Source: Acinetobacter higginsii (GTDB lineage Bacteria > Pseudomonadota > Gammaproteobacteria > Pseudomonadales > Moraxellaceae). From it: a stretch of DNA of 64,000 nucleotides. A program made the translations under genes and the position numbers. The notes under the pieces were generated by a model, which was not told the DNA's origin, made no database searches, and saw only the letters and a list, made by a program, of their open reading frames with translations. The DNA lies in contig NZ_KB850071.1 of assembly GCF_000369525.1 (NCBI RefSeq), forward strand, positions 443,032 to 507,031, in the 5' to 3' direction. Shown here in pieces: positions 1 to 8,143 of this stretch (its first letter is position 1; the number at the start of each line of letters is the position of its first letter).

Positions 1-17
1 ATAATGAGACAAAGGGC

Positions 18-1901
18 TTAAACCGTAATATCTGCCAAATTACCCTTTTGTTCTAACCAGTGTTTACGATCTGCTGAACGCTTTTTCGCAAGTAATTTAT
101 CCAATAACCCTGCGGTTAAATGTGCATCATCCAAGTCCAATTGCACCAAACGACGCGTATTCGGGTCCATTGTGGTTTCACGCAACTGGCTGGCGTTCAT
201 CTCGCCCAAACCTTTAAATCGGGTGATCTGAGGATTTTTATTGCCTTTAACTTTTTTCAGGATACTTTCAAGCTCATCATCATCCAAGGCATAGTACACC
301 TCTTTACCAATATCGATACGATAAAGTGGTGGCATAGCGACGAACAGATGGCCTTCCTCAACCAAAGTCGGGAAATGTTTTACGAATAAAGCGCATAATA
401 AAGTTGCGATATGTAGACCATCCGAATCCGCATCGGCAAGGATACAGATCTTGCCATAACGCAATTCAGACAGATCATCACTGCCTGGATCGACTCCAAT
501 TGCGATGGCAATATCATGCACTTCTTGAGACGCCAACACTTCGTCTGAAGAGACTTCCCAAGTATTCAGGATTTTTCCACGAATCGGCATAATCGCTTGG
601 AAATTCTTGTCACGTGCCTGTTTGGCACTACCGCCCGCAGAATCCCCTTCGACAATAAACAGCTCACTATCTTCACGGGTTAAACCAACACAGTCTGCCA
701 GTTTTCCAGGCAGCGCAGGGCCTGCAACAATCTTCTTACGCTCCACTTTCTTCGCTGCTTTTAAACGACGTCCTGCTTTGGCAATCGCCATTTCCGCCAG
801 TTGCGTCGCAATCTCGGCATGCTGGTTTAACCATAAAGCAAATGCATCTTTGGCGATGTTCAGCACAATATTAGAGGCTTCACGACTGGATAAACGTTCT
901 TTGGTTTGCCCAGAAAATTGTGGCTCTTGGAATTTCAGCGATAGAATAAAGTTTACGCCATCCCAAACATCTTCCGCAGACAGCTTCATATTACGCGGCA
1001 ACAAATTGCGTAATTCACAAAATTCACGTAAAGCCTCAGTCACACCTGAACGCAGACCATTGACATGGGTACCGCCTTGCGCGGTTGGAATCAAGTTGAC
1101 ATAGCTTTCCTGAATCTGCTCGCCACCTTCCACATTCCAGCAAATCGCAAATTCACAGGCTGCGCGGTCTGCTTGTCCGCTACTGACAAAAGCGGGATCT
1201 GGCAAGATGTCTCGATCTTGCAGTTCATCCATTAAATAGTCGACCAGACCATTTTCAAACTGCCATTCGATCTTTTCGTTATTGATTTTATCGTCATAAA
1301 TAATTTTTAAGCCCGCCGCTAAAACTGCCTTGGCTTTTAAATTATGTTTCAGTGCTTTAAGCGCAAATTTAGGGCTATCAAAATATTTGGTTTCAGGCCA
1401 GAAACGTACTGTGGTGCCTGTCGCACGCTTAGCGACCTTACCTTCTAAAACCGACAAAGGTGCAACTGGCTCGCCTTGTTCAAAGGCCATTTGATACAGA
1501 TTACCTTGACGCTGTACTGCCACTTCAACACGGGTCGATAAGGCATTGACCACCGAAATCCCGACCCCATGCAGACCACCAGAGAACTGATAGTTATCGG
1601 TGCTGAATTTACCGCCTGCATGCAGCTTGGTCAAAATAATCTCGATACCACTTTGCCCATATTCAGGATGAATGTCGACTGGCATACCCCGCCCATTATC
1701 TTCAACCGACAATGAGCCATCTTCATAGACCGTGACACAAATCTGGTTGGCATGACCCGCAAGTGCTTCATCGACTGCATTATCAATCACCTCTTGCGCC
1801 AAATGGTTTGGACGTGAGGTGTCGGTATACATACCCGGTCGACGACGCACTGGATCTAAACCAGAAAGAACTTCAAGAGATTGTGCCGTGTATTGTGTCA
1901 C
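18..1901 (-). CDS. parE: DNA topoisomerase IV subunit B (ParE)
   Basis: ATPase subunit of topoisomerase IV, which decatenates daughter chromosomes together with ParC in the cytoplasm. The 627-aa protein starts with the GHKL ATPase module: EVIDNAVDEA carries the catalytic Glu and Mg-binding Asn, followed by DNGRGMP and GGLHGVGISVVNAL. The TOPRIM part shows VEGDSAGGSA (catalytic Glu) and LADADSDG (metal-binding Asp), then RFKGLGEMNA. The length fits ParE; GyrB in this group is around 800 aa or more because of an extra insertion, so this is not GyrB. yqiA lies immediately upstream in the same direction with a 14-base gap, the order also known from E. coli, so the two are probably co-transcribed. 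Confidence 0.97.
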   Translation of the reverse strand: MTQYTAQSLEVLSGLDPVRRRPGMYTDTSRPNHLAQEVIDNAVDEALAGHANQICVTVYEDGSLSVEDNGRGMPVDIHPEYGQSGIEIILTKLHAGGKFSTDNYQFSGGLHGVGISVVNALSTRVEVAVQRQGNLYQMAFEQGEPVAPLSVLEGKVAKRATGTTVRFWPETKYFDSPKFALKALKHNLKAKAVLAAGLKIIYDDKINNEKIEWQFENGLVDYLMDELQDRDILPDPAFVSSGQADRAACEFAICWNVEGGEQIQESYVNLIPTAQGGTHVNGLRSGVTEALREFCELRNLLPRNMKLSAEDVWDGVNFILSLKFQEPQFSGQTKERLSSREASNIVLNIAKDAFALWLNQHAEIATQLAEMAIAKAGRRLKAAKKVERKKIVAGPALPGKLADCVGLTREDSELFIVEGDSAGGSAKQARDKNFQAIMPIRGKILNTWEVSSDEVLASQEVHDIAIAIGVDPGSDDLSELRYGKICILADADSDGLHIATLLCALFVKHFPTLVEEGHLFVAMPPLYRIDIGKEVYYALDDDELESILKKVKGNKNPQITRFKGLGEMNASQLRETTMDPNTRRLVQLDLDDAHLTAGLLDKLLAKKRSADRKHWLEQKGNLADITV

Positions 1902-1915
1902 TTGGTCTGACTTCC

Positions 1916-2506
1916 TTATTGGATGGCTGCCGATAAAAATTCGAGAACTAAAGGTAATTTTTCTTCAAAATCATCCATTGCATGATTACCATCTGCGTCG
2001 GTTAAAATCAATGAGGATGGATGAACTGCACTATAATAGCGTTGAGCTTCACGATAATCCAAAACTTCGTCGCCTTGTTGCAAAAGCACTAGAATTTTAT
2101 CAGCATGAACGAGCTTCGTGTCAGCAATCGATTGTAATTGCTGCAGTTGATTGGCATCAAGTGTCCATGATGCAGTGACTTTGAGTGGGATTTGTTCAAC
2201 CCCAAATAAATCTTCGAATAAACGCCATGGTCGCATAGCAGGATTAATCAATACAGCAGCACAACCATATTTTGCGACAAGATATGTCGCATAGAAACCA
2301 CCGAGACTGCTTCCCACTAAAACTACTTTATCCTGTGCTAAATTTTCGATAAGCTGAGAGAGTTGTTCTAGCACTTGGTTGGGTGGCTGATTTAAATCAG
2401 GTAAATGCACCTGTATCGCCTCATGCTGTGCACAATATTGTTGCAACTGCTGCCCTTTTATCGACATCGGACTGCTTCGGAAACCATGTAGATAGATAAT
2501 TTGCAT
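1916..2506 (-). CDS. yqiA: YqiA-like alpha/beta-hydrolase esterase
   Basis: Small cytoplasmic serine esterase of the YqiA family (UPF0227-like), about 196 aa. Visible features are the oxyanion-side HGF in YLHGFRSSPMS at the N-terminus, the nucleophile elbow GSSLGG near residue 79, and the C-terminal catalytic His in NHAMDDFEEKL. The reading frame can be extended to 2524, but the family normally begins MQIIYLHGF, so the start at 2506 is preferred. It sits upstream of parE as in enterobacteria. The physiological substrate is not known; E. coli YqiA is reported to cleave short acyl esters. Confidence 0.88.
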   Translation of the reverse strand: MQIIYLHGFRSSPMSIKGQQLQQYCAQHEAIQVHLPDLNQPPNQVLEQLSQLIENLAQDKVVLVGSSLGGFYATYLVAKYGCAAVLINPAMRPWRLFEDLFGVEQIPLKVTASWTLDANQLQQLQSIADTKLVHADKILVLLQQGDEVLDYREAQRYYSAVHPSSLILTDADGNHAMDDFEEKLPLVLEFLSAAIQ

Positions 2507-2768
2507 ACGCACCAAAATAGGCAATGAGTTGACATAAAGTGAAATAAATCACATTATTTTGATTAATAGTTAAACAAATAACAATATAAATTACATTTAA
2601 GCTGGATATTGTCTGACACAAAAAACGATACTGTACTCCGTTCATCAGTATTCTAAAAAAATTACGTATGAAAGACATAAGATGTAAGCGTTTGTTGTAG
2701 TTTATCTAAACAATATTCAGAAAAAACACTTCAAACCTTCGGTATATATCAAGGATGGGGAAATCAAT

Positions 2769-4115
2769 ATGCCAAGTTTAACACCTCTGCATGAAACCTA
2801 TTGTAAGTGGGATCGCACGCCCCCGAGTCAGGCAGATGTTTTGGAGGGTTTGGCACAGCTGGTCAGTACCAGCCTCAGTGGTGTACATGAACTGATTCAA
2901 GTGGTACAAACTGAGGTATTAAGGACAACGCTCGGTTTAAGTGCACAAAAAGCCAAACAATTACAAAAGCACCCGCAACTGCAAAAGTTTTATCAGTTTT
3001 CTTATGTTGCCCTACAAAAATATGGCAGTCATTTTCTTGCGCCAAATTTACGTCGCATTATTGAAAAATTTCCAGTCTTACATGACAAGCCTTTAACCCC
3101 AACTCTACATTTTTTGGTGGGTGCGTTGAATGGAATTTTTGGTGATTTCTTTTTAAAGCAGCACAATCCAATGGCTTTGCCAATGGTGCTTTATGATCAC
3201 TATGGTTCTTTACAGCAAGGCGAGCTAACAGGGCGTGTGGTGATTCTGGCTCATGGTTTATGTATGAATCATTTAACCTGGTCTAATCATCGTTATGGTG
3301 GGATTGGTGAGCGTTTACTCGCGCAACGTGATAACAACACCATGCTGTATTTGAATTACAACACTGGTCGCCGAATTTCCGCAAATGGCCGTAGTTTTGC
3401 CAATACCTTAGAGGATTTGGTACAGCGTAATCCACGCATCACCAGTATTGACCTGATCGGGCACAGTATGGGCGGCTTGGTTTCGCGTAGTGCTCTATTT
3501 TATGGCAAACAGAATCTGTATCAATGGGTGCATATGGTCGAGAATCTGGTTTGTATCGGTTCGCCACATCATGGTGCAGTACTTGAACGCTTTGGCTTCG
3601 TTTTACAAGACAAACTCGGTGGATTCCCGTTTATCAACTTGCTTGGTCAGTTGGTGAATGTGCGTAGTAACGGCATACTTGATCTGCGTTATGGCAGTGT
3701 CCGTGATGATGACTGGGAACATAATGATGCGCGCATTGGTTTTGCCGACGATAATCGTAAACCCGCTCCGCTACCGTCCCATATCAATACCTTCTTGATT
3801 GCAGGGACTTTAGAGTTCGAGAAGTTACGTAATAAAGCGCTGTCTGTGATTGGGGATTATCTGGTCAGTGTGAAAAGTGCTTTGGGTGAACATCAAAATC
3901 CACGTTTCCAACTGAAATTACCTGATACCCATAAAGCAGTTTTCTATGGGCTGAATCATTTTGAAATTCAGTATCATTCCAGTGTGGCTGAGCAGATTAC
4001 CCGTTGGTTATATCCAGATGCTAAAGAGAAAGTTGAAGCTGGCGTACAAACCCATATGATCAACGTACCTCAGAACTATACCTTTGATGATTTAGAAGGC
4101 ATTGTTGAGACCTAA
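2769..4115 (+). CDS. PGAP1-like / triacylglycerol lipase-type alpha/beta-hydrolase
   Basis: Serine hydrolase of 448 aa. The catalytic core is in the middle: LAHGLCMNHLTW (oxyanion-hole HG), the nucleophile elbow GHSMGGLVSRSA, and GSPHHGAVLERFG, all typical of the lipase/PGAP1-like group. The first ~150 residues are a helical N-terminal region of unknown role. No signal peptide is visible, so it is probably cytoplasmic or loosely membrane-associated. It is monocistronic, divergent from yqiA, with a purine-rich GGATGGGGA before the start and a good terminator after it. An ester substrate is likely but cannot be specified. Confidence 0.8.
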   Translation: MPSLTPLHETYCKWDRTPPSQADVLEGLAQLVSTSLSGVHELIQVVQTEVLRTTLGLSAQKAKQLQKHPQLQKFYQFSYVALQKYGSHFLAPNLRRIIEKFPVLHDKPLTPTLHFLVGALNGIFGDFFLKQHNPMALPMVLYDHYGSLQQGELTGRVVILAHGLCMNHLTWSNHRYGGIGERLLAQRDNNTMLYLNYNTGRRISANGRSFANTLEDLVQRNPRITSIDLIGHSMGGLVSRSALFYGKQNLYQWVHMVENLVCIGSPHHGAVLERFGFVLQDKLGGFPFINLLGQLVNVRSNGILDLRYGSVRDDDWEHNDARIGFADDNRKPAPLPSHINTFLIAGTLEFEKLRNKALSVIGDYLVSVKSALGEHQNPRFQLKLPDTHKAVFYGLNHFEIQYHSSVAEQITRWLYPDAKEKVEAGVQTHMINVPQNYTFDDLEGIVET

Positions 4116-4121
4116 AAGATA

Positions 4122-4153
4122 AAAGCTCAGTTAGGTTCTAGCTGAGCTTTTTT
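4122..4153 (+). terminator. Rho-independent terminator after the hydrolase gene
   Basis: Nine-base stem AAAGCTCAG / CTGAGCTTT with an 11-base loop and a T run, starting 6 bases after the stop codon of the upstream hydrolase. Confidence 0.85.
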
Positions 4154-4194
4154 AATCAAAGACTGCAACAAGCTCAAAAAATCTATAAATATCT

Positions 4195-4743
4195 TTATTT
4201 AACAAAGTCACCCTGTTCATTTAACTTCAGTTTTAAATCTTTCTCATTTTCTTTATATAAAATCTCATAGTGTGGATTAATAACAATATTTTTAGATGCA
4301 TCCAAAGTGATGCGTTTAACCGAACCAGATTTATTCACAGAAGTCAGATTTATTTCTAGGTGTCCACTTTCACTTGAAAAAGGCGATGCGATTAACAAGA
4401 CACCTGCTGTTGTTTTGGGAAAAACGACTGAATCAACATAGCTTGGGTTAATAAACTTATAAACTTTAATCAGACTCGTGCTATCGATTAAATTGATTGG
4501 ACCACAATTCAGTCTTTGTGCCGACAAAATACAGTTGAGATGTGCATTTGAGTTGTAAGGAAGCGAAGTGATCGGGAAACCATCATCATTTTTTAACTTA
4601 GTCGAGATTGATGAGGCTTTTTCTGTTTGATTTATAGAGTTAAATTCGCTGATCTTTTCTAAAGTATTCATGCATGAGGAAAGTAAGAGACTCAAACTTG
4701 CCAAGCCGAAAGTATATGCATATTTTTTATAAGAAGATGGCAT
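4195..4743 (-). CDS. Putative lipoprotein, last gene of the T6SS-associated array
   Basis: Unrecognised 182-aa protein. The start at 4743 is chosen because AAAGGA lies about 8 bases upstream and because translation from there gives a classic lipoprotein signal: a basic start, a hydrophobic stretch and lipobox LLSSC with Cys near residue 24. The mature part is polar and rich in Ser, Asn and Lys, with a predicted all-beta look. It follows the 180-aa gene by 17 bases, suggesting co-transcription. Being the last member of a run of exported proteins behind a T6SS effector, it may be an orphan immunity protein, but the sequence itself gives no function. Confidence 0.7.
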   Translation of the reverse strand: MPSSYKKYAYTFGLASLSLLLSSCMNTLEKISEFNSINQTEKASSISTKLKNDDGFPITSLPYNSNAHLNCILSAQRLNCGPINLIDSTSLIKVYKFINPSYVDSVVFPKTTAGVLLIASPFSSESGHLEINLTSVNKSGSVKRITLDASKNIVINPHYEILYKENEKDLKLKLNEQGDFVK

Positions 4744-4760
4744 GATAAATTCCTTTAAAA

Positions 4761-5291
4761 TTAACCACAACGACCATAATATTCACTGAATTTAATCTTT
4801 TTCTTGGTTAAGCAATTTACCTGCTTAGGTACAAAATCATCAGGTATTTCAGCTTTAGGATAAAGTAGATAATCATCTTGAATTAAAACAGGTTCCTTAT
4901 TCTTTTCTGTTTTAAAAGTTGAATACCTATGTCCGACTTCTGAACGATCTGCACAGGTACGATATTCCAAGGTAAAATTAGTTTTACTAACAGCAATATT
5001 ATCAAATGAGCTATAAATACATCCATTATAAGAGTTATCAAAAATTTGTTTGTTTTCATACATTAGTGATTTATCTATGCCACTCAAAATACGTATGGAC
5101 GACAGCTGGTCTTTTTTTCCTAAAATTTCAATTAAATCAACAACACCATCACGATTAACATCCATTCTGTAAGATTGTAAAACCATTGCTTTCGCATTCA
5201 AAGAACCATTTTCTGAAGAATATGTCGACGCTGCCGTAAAACCTAGAACGATACTGATTAACAACCCTTTGATCAAAAAACTAATTTTCAT
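4761..5291 (-). CDS. Exported hypothetical protein with an EF-hand-like loop
   Basis: Unrecognised 176-aa protein with a Sec signal peptide (cleavage probably after TAAS or thereabouts, near residue 22). A strong Shine-Dalgarno GGAGG lies 6 bases before the ATG at 5291; a TTG further upstream overlaps that SD and is rejected. Just after the signal, DVNRDGVVDLIEI matches the D-x-N-x-D-G-x-x-D calcium loop of dockerin/EF-hand or FG-GAP-like domains. Four or more Cys are spread over the mature part, fitting disulfide formation in the periplasm. It is part of the AT-rich run behind the effector; a periplasmic immunity role is only inferred. Confidence 0.7.
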   Translation of the reverse strand: MKISFLIKGLLISIVLGFTAASTYSSENGSLNAKAMVLQSYRMDVNRDGVVDLIEILGKKDQLSSIRILSGIDKSLMYENKQIFDNSYNGCIYSSFDNIAVSKTNFTLEYRTCADRSEVGHRYSTFKTEKNKEPVLIQDDYLLYPKAEIPDDFVPKQVNCLTKKKIKFSEYYGRCG

Positions 5292-5374
5292 TTTTCCCTC
5301 CAAAATAGAACAGTTTTATCATAATAGACTCAAGAAAAATGGGCTTAGTCTCGCAAAATGTAAAATTAGATTCA

Positions 5375-5428
5375 GGAAAACTCTGTAAAATTAAAATAAT
5401 AATTGAGTTATGCTATCTTGAGTTTTCC
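5375..5428. repeat. Inverted repeat between exported-protein genes
   Basis: Perfect nine-base arms GGAAAACTC (5375-5383) and GAGTTTTCC (5420-5428) separated by 36 AT-rich bases, in the 155-base gap between two exported-protein genes. There is no adjoining T run, so it is not a typical terminator. It could be a protein-binding site or an mRNA hairpin limiting read-through into the last two genes. Confidence 0.5.
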
Positions 5429-5446
5429 CCATAATTTTATTTAACT

Positions 5447-5977
5447 TTACCTCACTATTTTTTTGAAAAAATTTCTCTCGTTTAAATTAAAGATATAACA
5501 TTCATTCTCAACATTTATATTATTATCATGATATGAAAATGTTGTACCTAACAAACAAATTTGATTGTTGCTTTGACTAAACTTAACAATAGGTGGCTCT
5601 GATGCAATCTCTTCGAATTTATCATCAACAAAATAACCTACAGATTGCTCTAATGGATATACTTTTTGCGTTCTAGGATCCAATACAATAAAGTATTTAA
5701 CTTTTCTAGGTACACCCTTTCCTATATCTCTTTCCTTATCAATTACTAAAGCAATTTTATTCTGAGCAAAGTTTACTTTTTTGCTTAATGCATCCTTATA
5801 AAGTTTTAAAAAATTATCTGAACAAAAATCAATGTAACCTTGTTCAAATTCACACTTAACGACATGCTCTCGTGTAATTGCATCAATATCAAAATTTTGA
5901 TTATTTTCTTTAGAAAAGCAAGAATTTGAAAGGACTAAACCAATAGTCAATATCATTACTATTTTCAAAAAACTCAT
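5447..5977 (-). CDS. Exported cysteine-patterned protein, paralog of its upstream neighbour
   Basis: Unrecognised 176-aa protein with an N-terminal hydrophobic signal ending in SNSCFSKEN, cleaved either as a lipoprotein at Cys20 or by signal peptidase I just after it. It aligns along its whole mature length with the first ~175 residues of the 319-aa protein encoded upstream: Cys42 and Cys52 (DFC), an Asn-Phe-x-x-Asn-Lys block, YFIVLD, KVYPLE, and a late Cys pair (QICLLG, NECYIF). Four conserved Cys suggest two disulfides in the periplasm. GGAAG precedes the ATG. Position behind a peptidoglycan-targeting T6SS effector suggests an immunity-type protein; this is inference. Confidence 0.72.
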   Translation of the reverse strand: MSFLKIVMILTIGLVLSNSCFSKENNQNFDIDAITREHVVKCEFEQGYIDFCSDNFLKLYKDALSKKVNFAQNKIALVIDKERDIGKGVPRKVKYFIVLDPRTQKVYPLEQSVGYFVDDKFEEIASEPPIVKFSQSNNQICLLGTTFSYHDNNINVENECYIFNLNERNFFKKIVR

Positions 5978-5990
5978 TTAAAACTTCCTA

Positions 5991-6044
5991 TTAGTCTAAA
6001 CCAACCACTTTCCATCTTTTATTTTTAGAATCATATCCCCCAAC
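5991..6044 (-). pseudogene. Possible 3' remnant of a decayed coding sequence
   Basis: In the 103-base gap between the two paralogs one minus-strand frame reads VGGYDSKNKRWKVVGLD then stop, a protein-like C-terminal end with no start; a stop codon lies directly before it. It may be the tail of a deleted immunity-type gene. It is too short to be sure and could be chance. Confidence 0.25.
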
Positions 6045-6080
6045 TCAATTAGGGCATATCAAATCAACGTTAAATTATTA

Positions 6081-7040
6081 TTATTTCAAATTTATTTTTA
6101 ATAATTTTCCATTTTTATCTTTATAAGTTATTACTCCAGATTTATCAATTGAGTAATAGTCACCTATCTTCTCTACATTAAGTACAGGTTTTATTTTTAT
6201 TAAATAAAATTCAGAGCTAGAATCCTCATCTGTTTCCATATATTTCTCAGCAATAGAATAAAAACTATCTTTAATTTCAGGAAGGAATCTAAATGTATCT
6301 GCATTTAATGAATATATCTTAGGATTATCAAATATATTCAAAAAATCAGGAGATATTTTCTTTAACTCAGATAAAGAATATGCTCGATTATTAGACCTTT
6401 CAAGCTGCTCACATTTTTTAATTGCGTTTTTCTCGGCACATTTAGAGAAATAATCCGAAGAAATTGGTAATTTCACTTTATTTATCAAATTATTATAACC
6501 ATGATTATCATATTTCTTTACTTCACTCTCCAACTCAACTCTGGATTTAAAATCAAAACTCCCATTATGATATTCATAGCAAGTTTTCACTGAGGTATAA
6601 GAGTTTCGATACTGATTAAAATTTCCGCTTAGGCAAAATAAATTATTATCTAATGAAAATTCTATAGGTTTAATATTTGATATCACACTTAATGATGCTG
6701 GAAATGTATAAACCTTTTTACCTTCCATATCTATGATTGCAAAATATAAATCGTTTCTTTCCTTAAAACTCATTAAAAACTTATTTTTATCAAAATTTGA
6801 TTTTTTACTTTTTATAATATTATTATAATTTATTAATTTCTCATTGGTACAAAAATCAACCTCATCATAATCAACAGAACAGCCTTTGACATCGATTTTA
6901 TGAATATACTTTACTGCAGGTGATTTTACTTGGATAGAGTCTTGCAAATAATCACTCCATGAAGAATTTTCTTTTGCATAACAACCGTTAAATGAAATAG
7001 TAAAAATGACTATCACGCTTAAAAAAAACAATTTATTCAT
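6081..7040 (-). CDS. Exported two-part protein, paralog of the 176-aa neighbour
   Basis: Unrecognised 319-aa protein. It has a signal sequence with SFNGCYAKEN (Cys20, and KEN in the same place as in the 176-aa paralog). Residues ~45-175 repeat the paralog: Cys54 and Cys64 in VDFC, NFDKNK, YFAIID, KKVYTF, and FCLSG with a following TCYEYH. Residues ~185-319 are an added polar domain with a CAEK...KKCEQ cysteine pair and no recognised motif. Local base composition is extreme: positions 6781-6840 hold only four G or C. It is probably periplasmic. An immunity or envelope-protection role is suggested by context only. Confidence 0.72.
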   Translation of the reverse strand: MNKLFFLSVIVIFTISFNGCYAKENSSWSDYLQDSIQVKSPAVKYIHKIDVKGCSVDYDEVDFCTNEKLINYNNIIKSKKSNFDKNKFLMSFKERNDLYFAIIDMEGKKVYTFPASLSVISNIKPIEFSLDNNLFCLSGNFNQYRNSYTSVKTCYEYHNGSFDFKSRVELESEVKKYDNHGYNNLINKVKLPISSDYFSKCAEKNAIKKCEQLERSNNRAYSLSELKKISPDFLNIFDNPKIYSLNADTFRFLPEIKDSFYSIAEKYMETDEDSSSEFYLIKIKPVLNVEKIGDYYSIDKSGVITYKDKNGKLLKINLK

Positions 7041-7079
7041 AACATTAATTTCAAAAAATGATATTCAAAAAAGAAGTAA

Positions 7080-7571
7080 TTACGAACATCCTTCTTGATA
7101 TTTCAATTTATCAAGTGTCCCATATGTAACCTCAGCCACCTTATTCTCAACAATATAAAATTTAACACCATTATTATTATCAAATTGGTGTTGCAAATAG
7201 TATGTATTGTCATCATATACACTTTTTACTAAACTTAAGTCTTTAACCTTAGATTTTAGATCTAGAACAGAGAGTCCCATAAATTCAGACTTTTGATATG
7301 AAGCAGTTGAAATCTTATTATCAAAGACTAAATAATCAATGTTTTCATCTTTAGTTTCTGCATATAAACAATTATCAATAATTTCCGTATCATCTATTTG
7401 CTTTACAAGACCTTCTTTTTCCAACTTAGTGTAATCTTGGCCGATATTCATATTTTTAAATTCGGACAACAAATTATTTAATGAAAGGTTACGATCTGCT
7501 ATCTTAGCTTCTTCTTTGATATTACATGCAGCTAAAACAAAGCATAGCGGTAAATAAAAATTTTTATTCAT
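7080..7571 (-). CDS. Putative lipoprotein with an internal repeat (IGQD family)
   Basis: Unrecognised protein of about 163 aa. The start at 7571 gives MNKNFYLPL and lipobox LAAC; an ATG at 7586 is also possible but sits directly against its AAGGA. The mature part consists of two similar halves, each opening with a short Gly-containing segment (MNIGQDYTKL; MGLSVLDLKS) followed by a helix and beta strands with a YYLQH or YLVFD stretch. The same plan is seen in the 178-aa lipoprotein just upstream, 20 bases away, so the two look like diverged duplicates. The lipoprotein would face the periplasm, where the neighbouring effector acts. Confidence 0.7.
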   Translation of the reverse strand: MNKNFYLPLCFVLAACNIKEEAKIADRNLSLNNLLSEFKNMNIGQDYTKLEKEGLVKQIDDTEIIDNCLYAETKDENIDYLVFDNKISTASYQKSEFMGLSVLDLKSKVKDLSLVKSVYDDNTYYLQHQFDNNNGVKFYIVENKVAEVTYGTLDKLKYQEGCS

Positions 7572-7606
7572 TATTAGAAAACTCATTCCTTATAAAATAT
7601 AAAAAC

Positions 7607-8143
7607 TCAATCCTCATAGCAATTTATATGATCTTTAGAAAATAATCCAATGGAGTCAACCTTCTCATCTTTACTAGCAGAATAAATATAATAATATTCA
7701 GAATCCTGTGAAACCAACTTGTATTCGTAATAAGAACCACCTTCTTGATTATCTATTTTATTCACCTTATTAATCGACTTTAATTCCAATAATTTTTTTA
7801 AATCTTGCCCAACACTTATTCCATTTTCATCTACAACCTTTGGGTTAGTTGTATTTATAGCCGTTACAAAACCTTTATTACTAACATCTAAGTTCGTCTC
7901 ATTATTATCAATAATAATGTTTTTTGCATTTTCACAACCTGGTATACTACTAATATCTTTATAGTTCTGAACTATAATATCATCTTTATATTTTTTTAAA
8001 ACATCTTCTAAATTACCTCCTATAGAAATTCCATTCAATTTATTAAAATTCAAACTATCTTTAGCTACAGTATGAACTTCATTTTTTGCACAACCAACTA
8101 ACAATATTAGTGATAGGAATAAACTAGCCTTTTTCAAAATCAA
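7607..8143 (-). CDS. Lipoprotein, candidate immunity protein of the adjacent effector
   Basis: A 178-aa lipoprotein with lipobox LVGC (Cys18) and a polar mature part made of two related halves (GISIGGNLEDVLKK; GISVGQDLKKLLEL). It starts on TTG at 8143, whose bases overlap the effector stop codon (TTGA); a second TTG at 8137 is equally plausible. A strong GGAGG for it lies inside the last codons of the effector, so translation is coupled to the effector. An exported protein coupled directly behind a peptidoglycan hydrolase is the usual arrangement for a periplasmic T6SS immunity protein. No family was recognised, so the immunity call rests on context. Confidence 0.78.
   Translation of the reverse strand: MILKKASLFLSLILLVGCAKNEVHTVAKDSLNFNKLNGISIGGNLEDVLKKYKDDIIVQNYKDISSIPGCENAKNIIIDNNETNLDVSNKGFVTAINTTNPKVVDENGISVGQDLKKLLELKSINKVNKIDNQEGGSYYEYKLVSQDSEYYYIYSASKDEKVDSIGLFSKDHINCYED

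Noticed and set aside
607-1104. 165-codon plus-strand ORF inside parE
   Set aside because: Antisense shadow of a strongly conserved gene.
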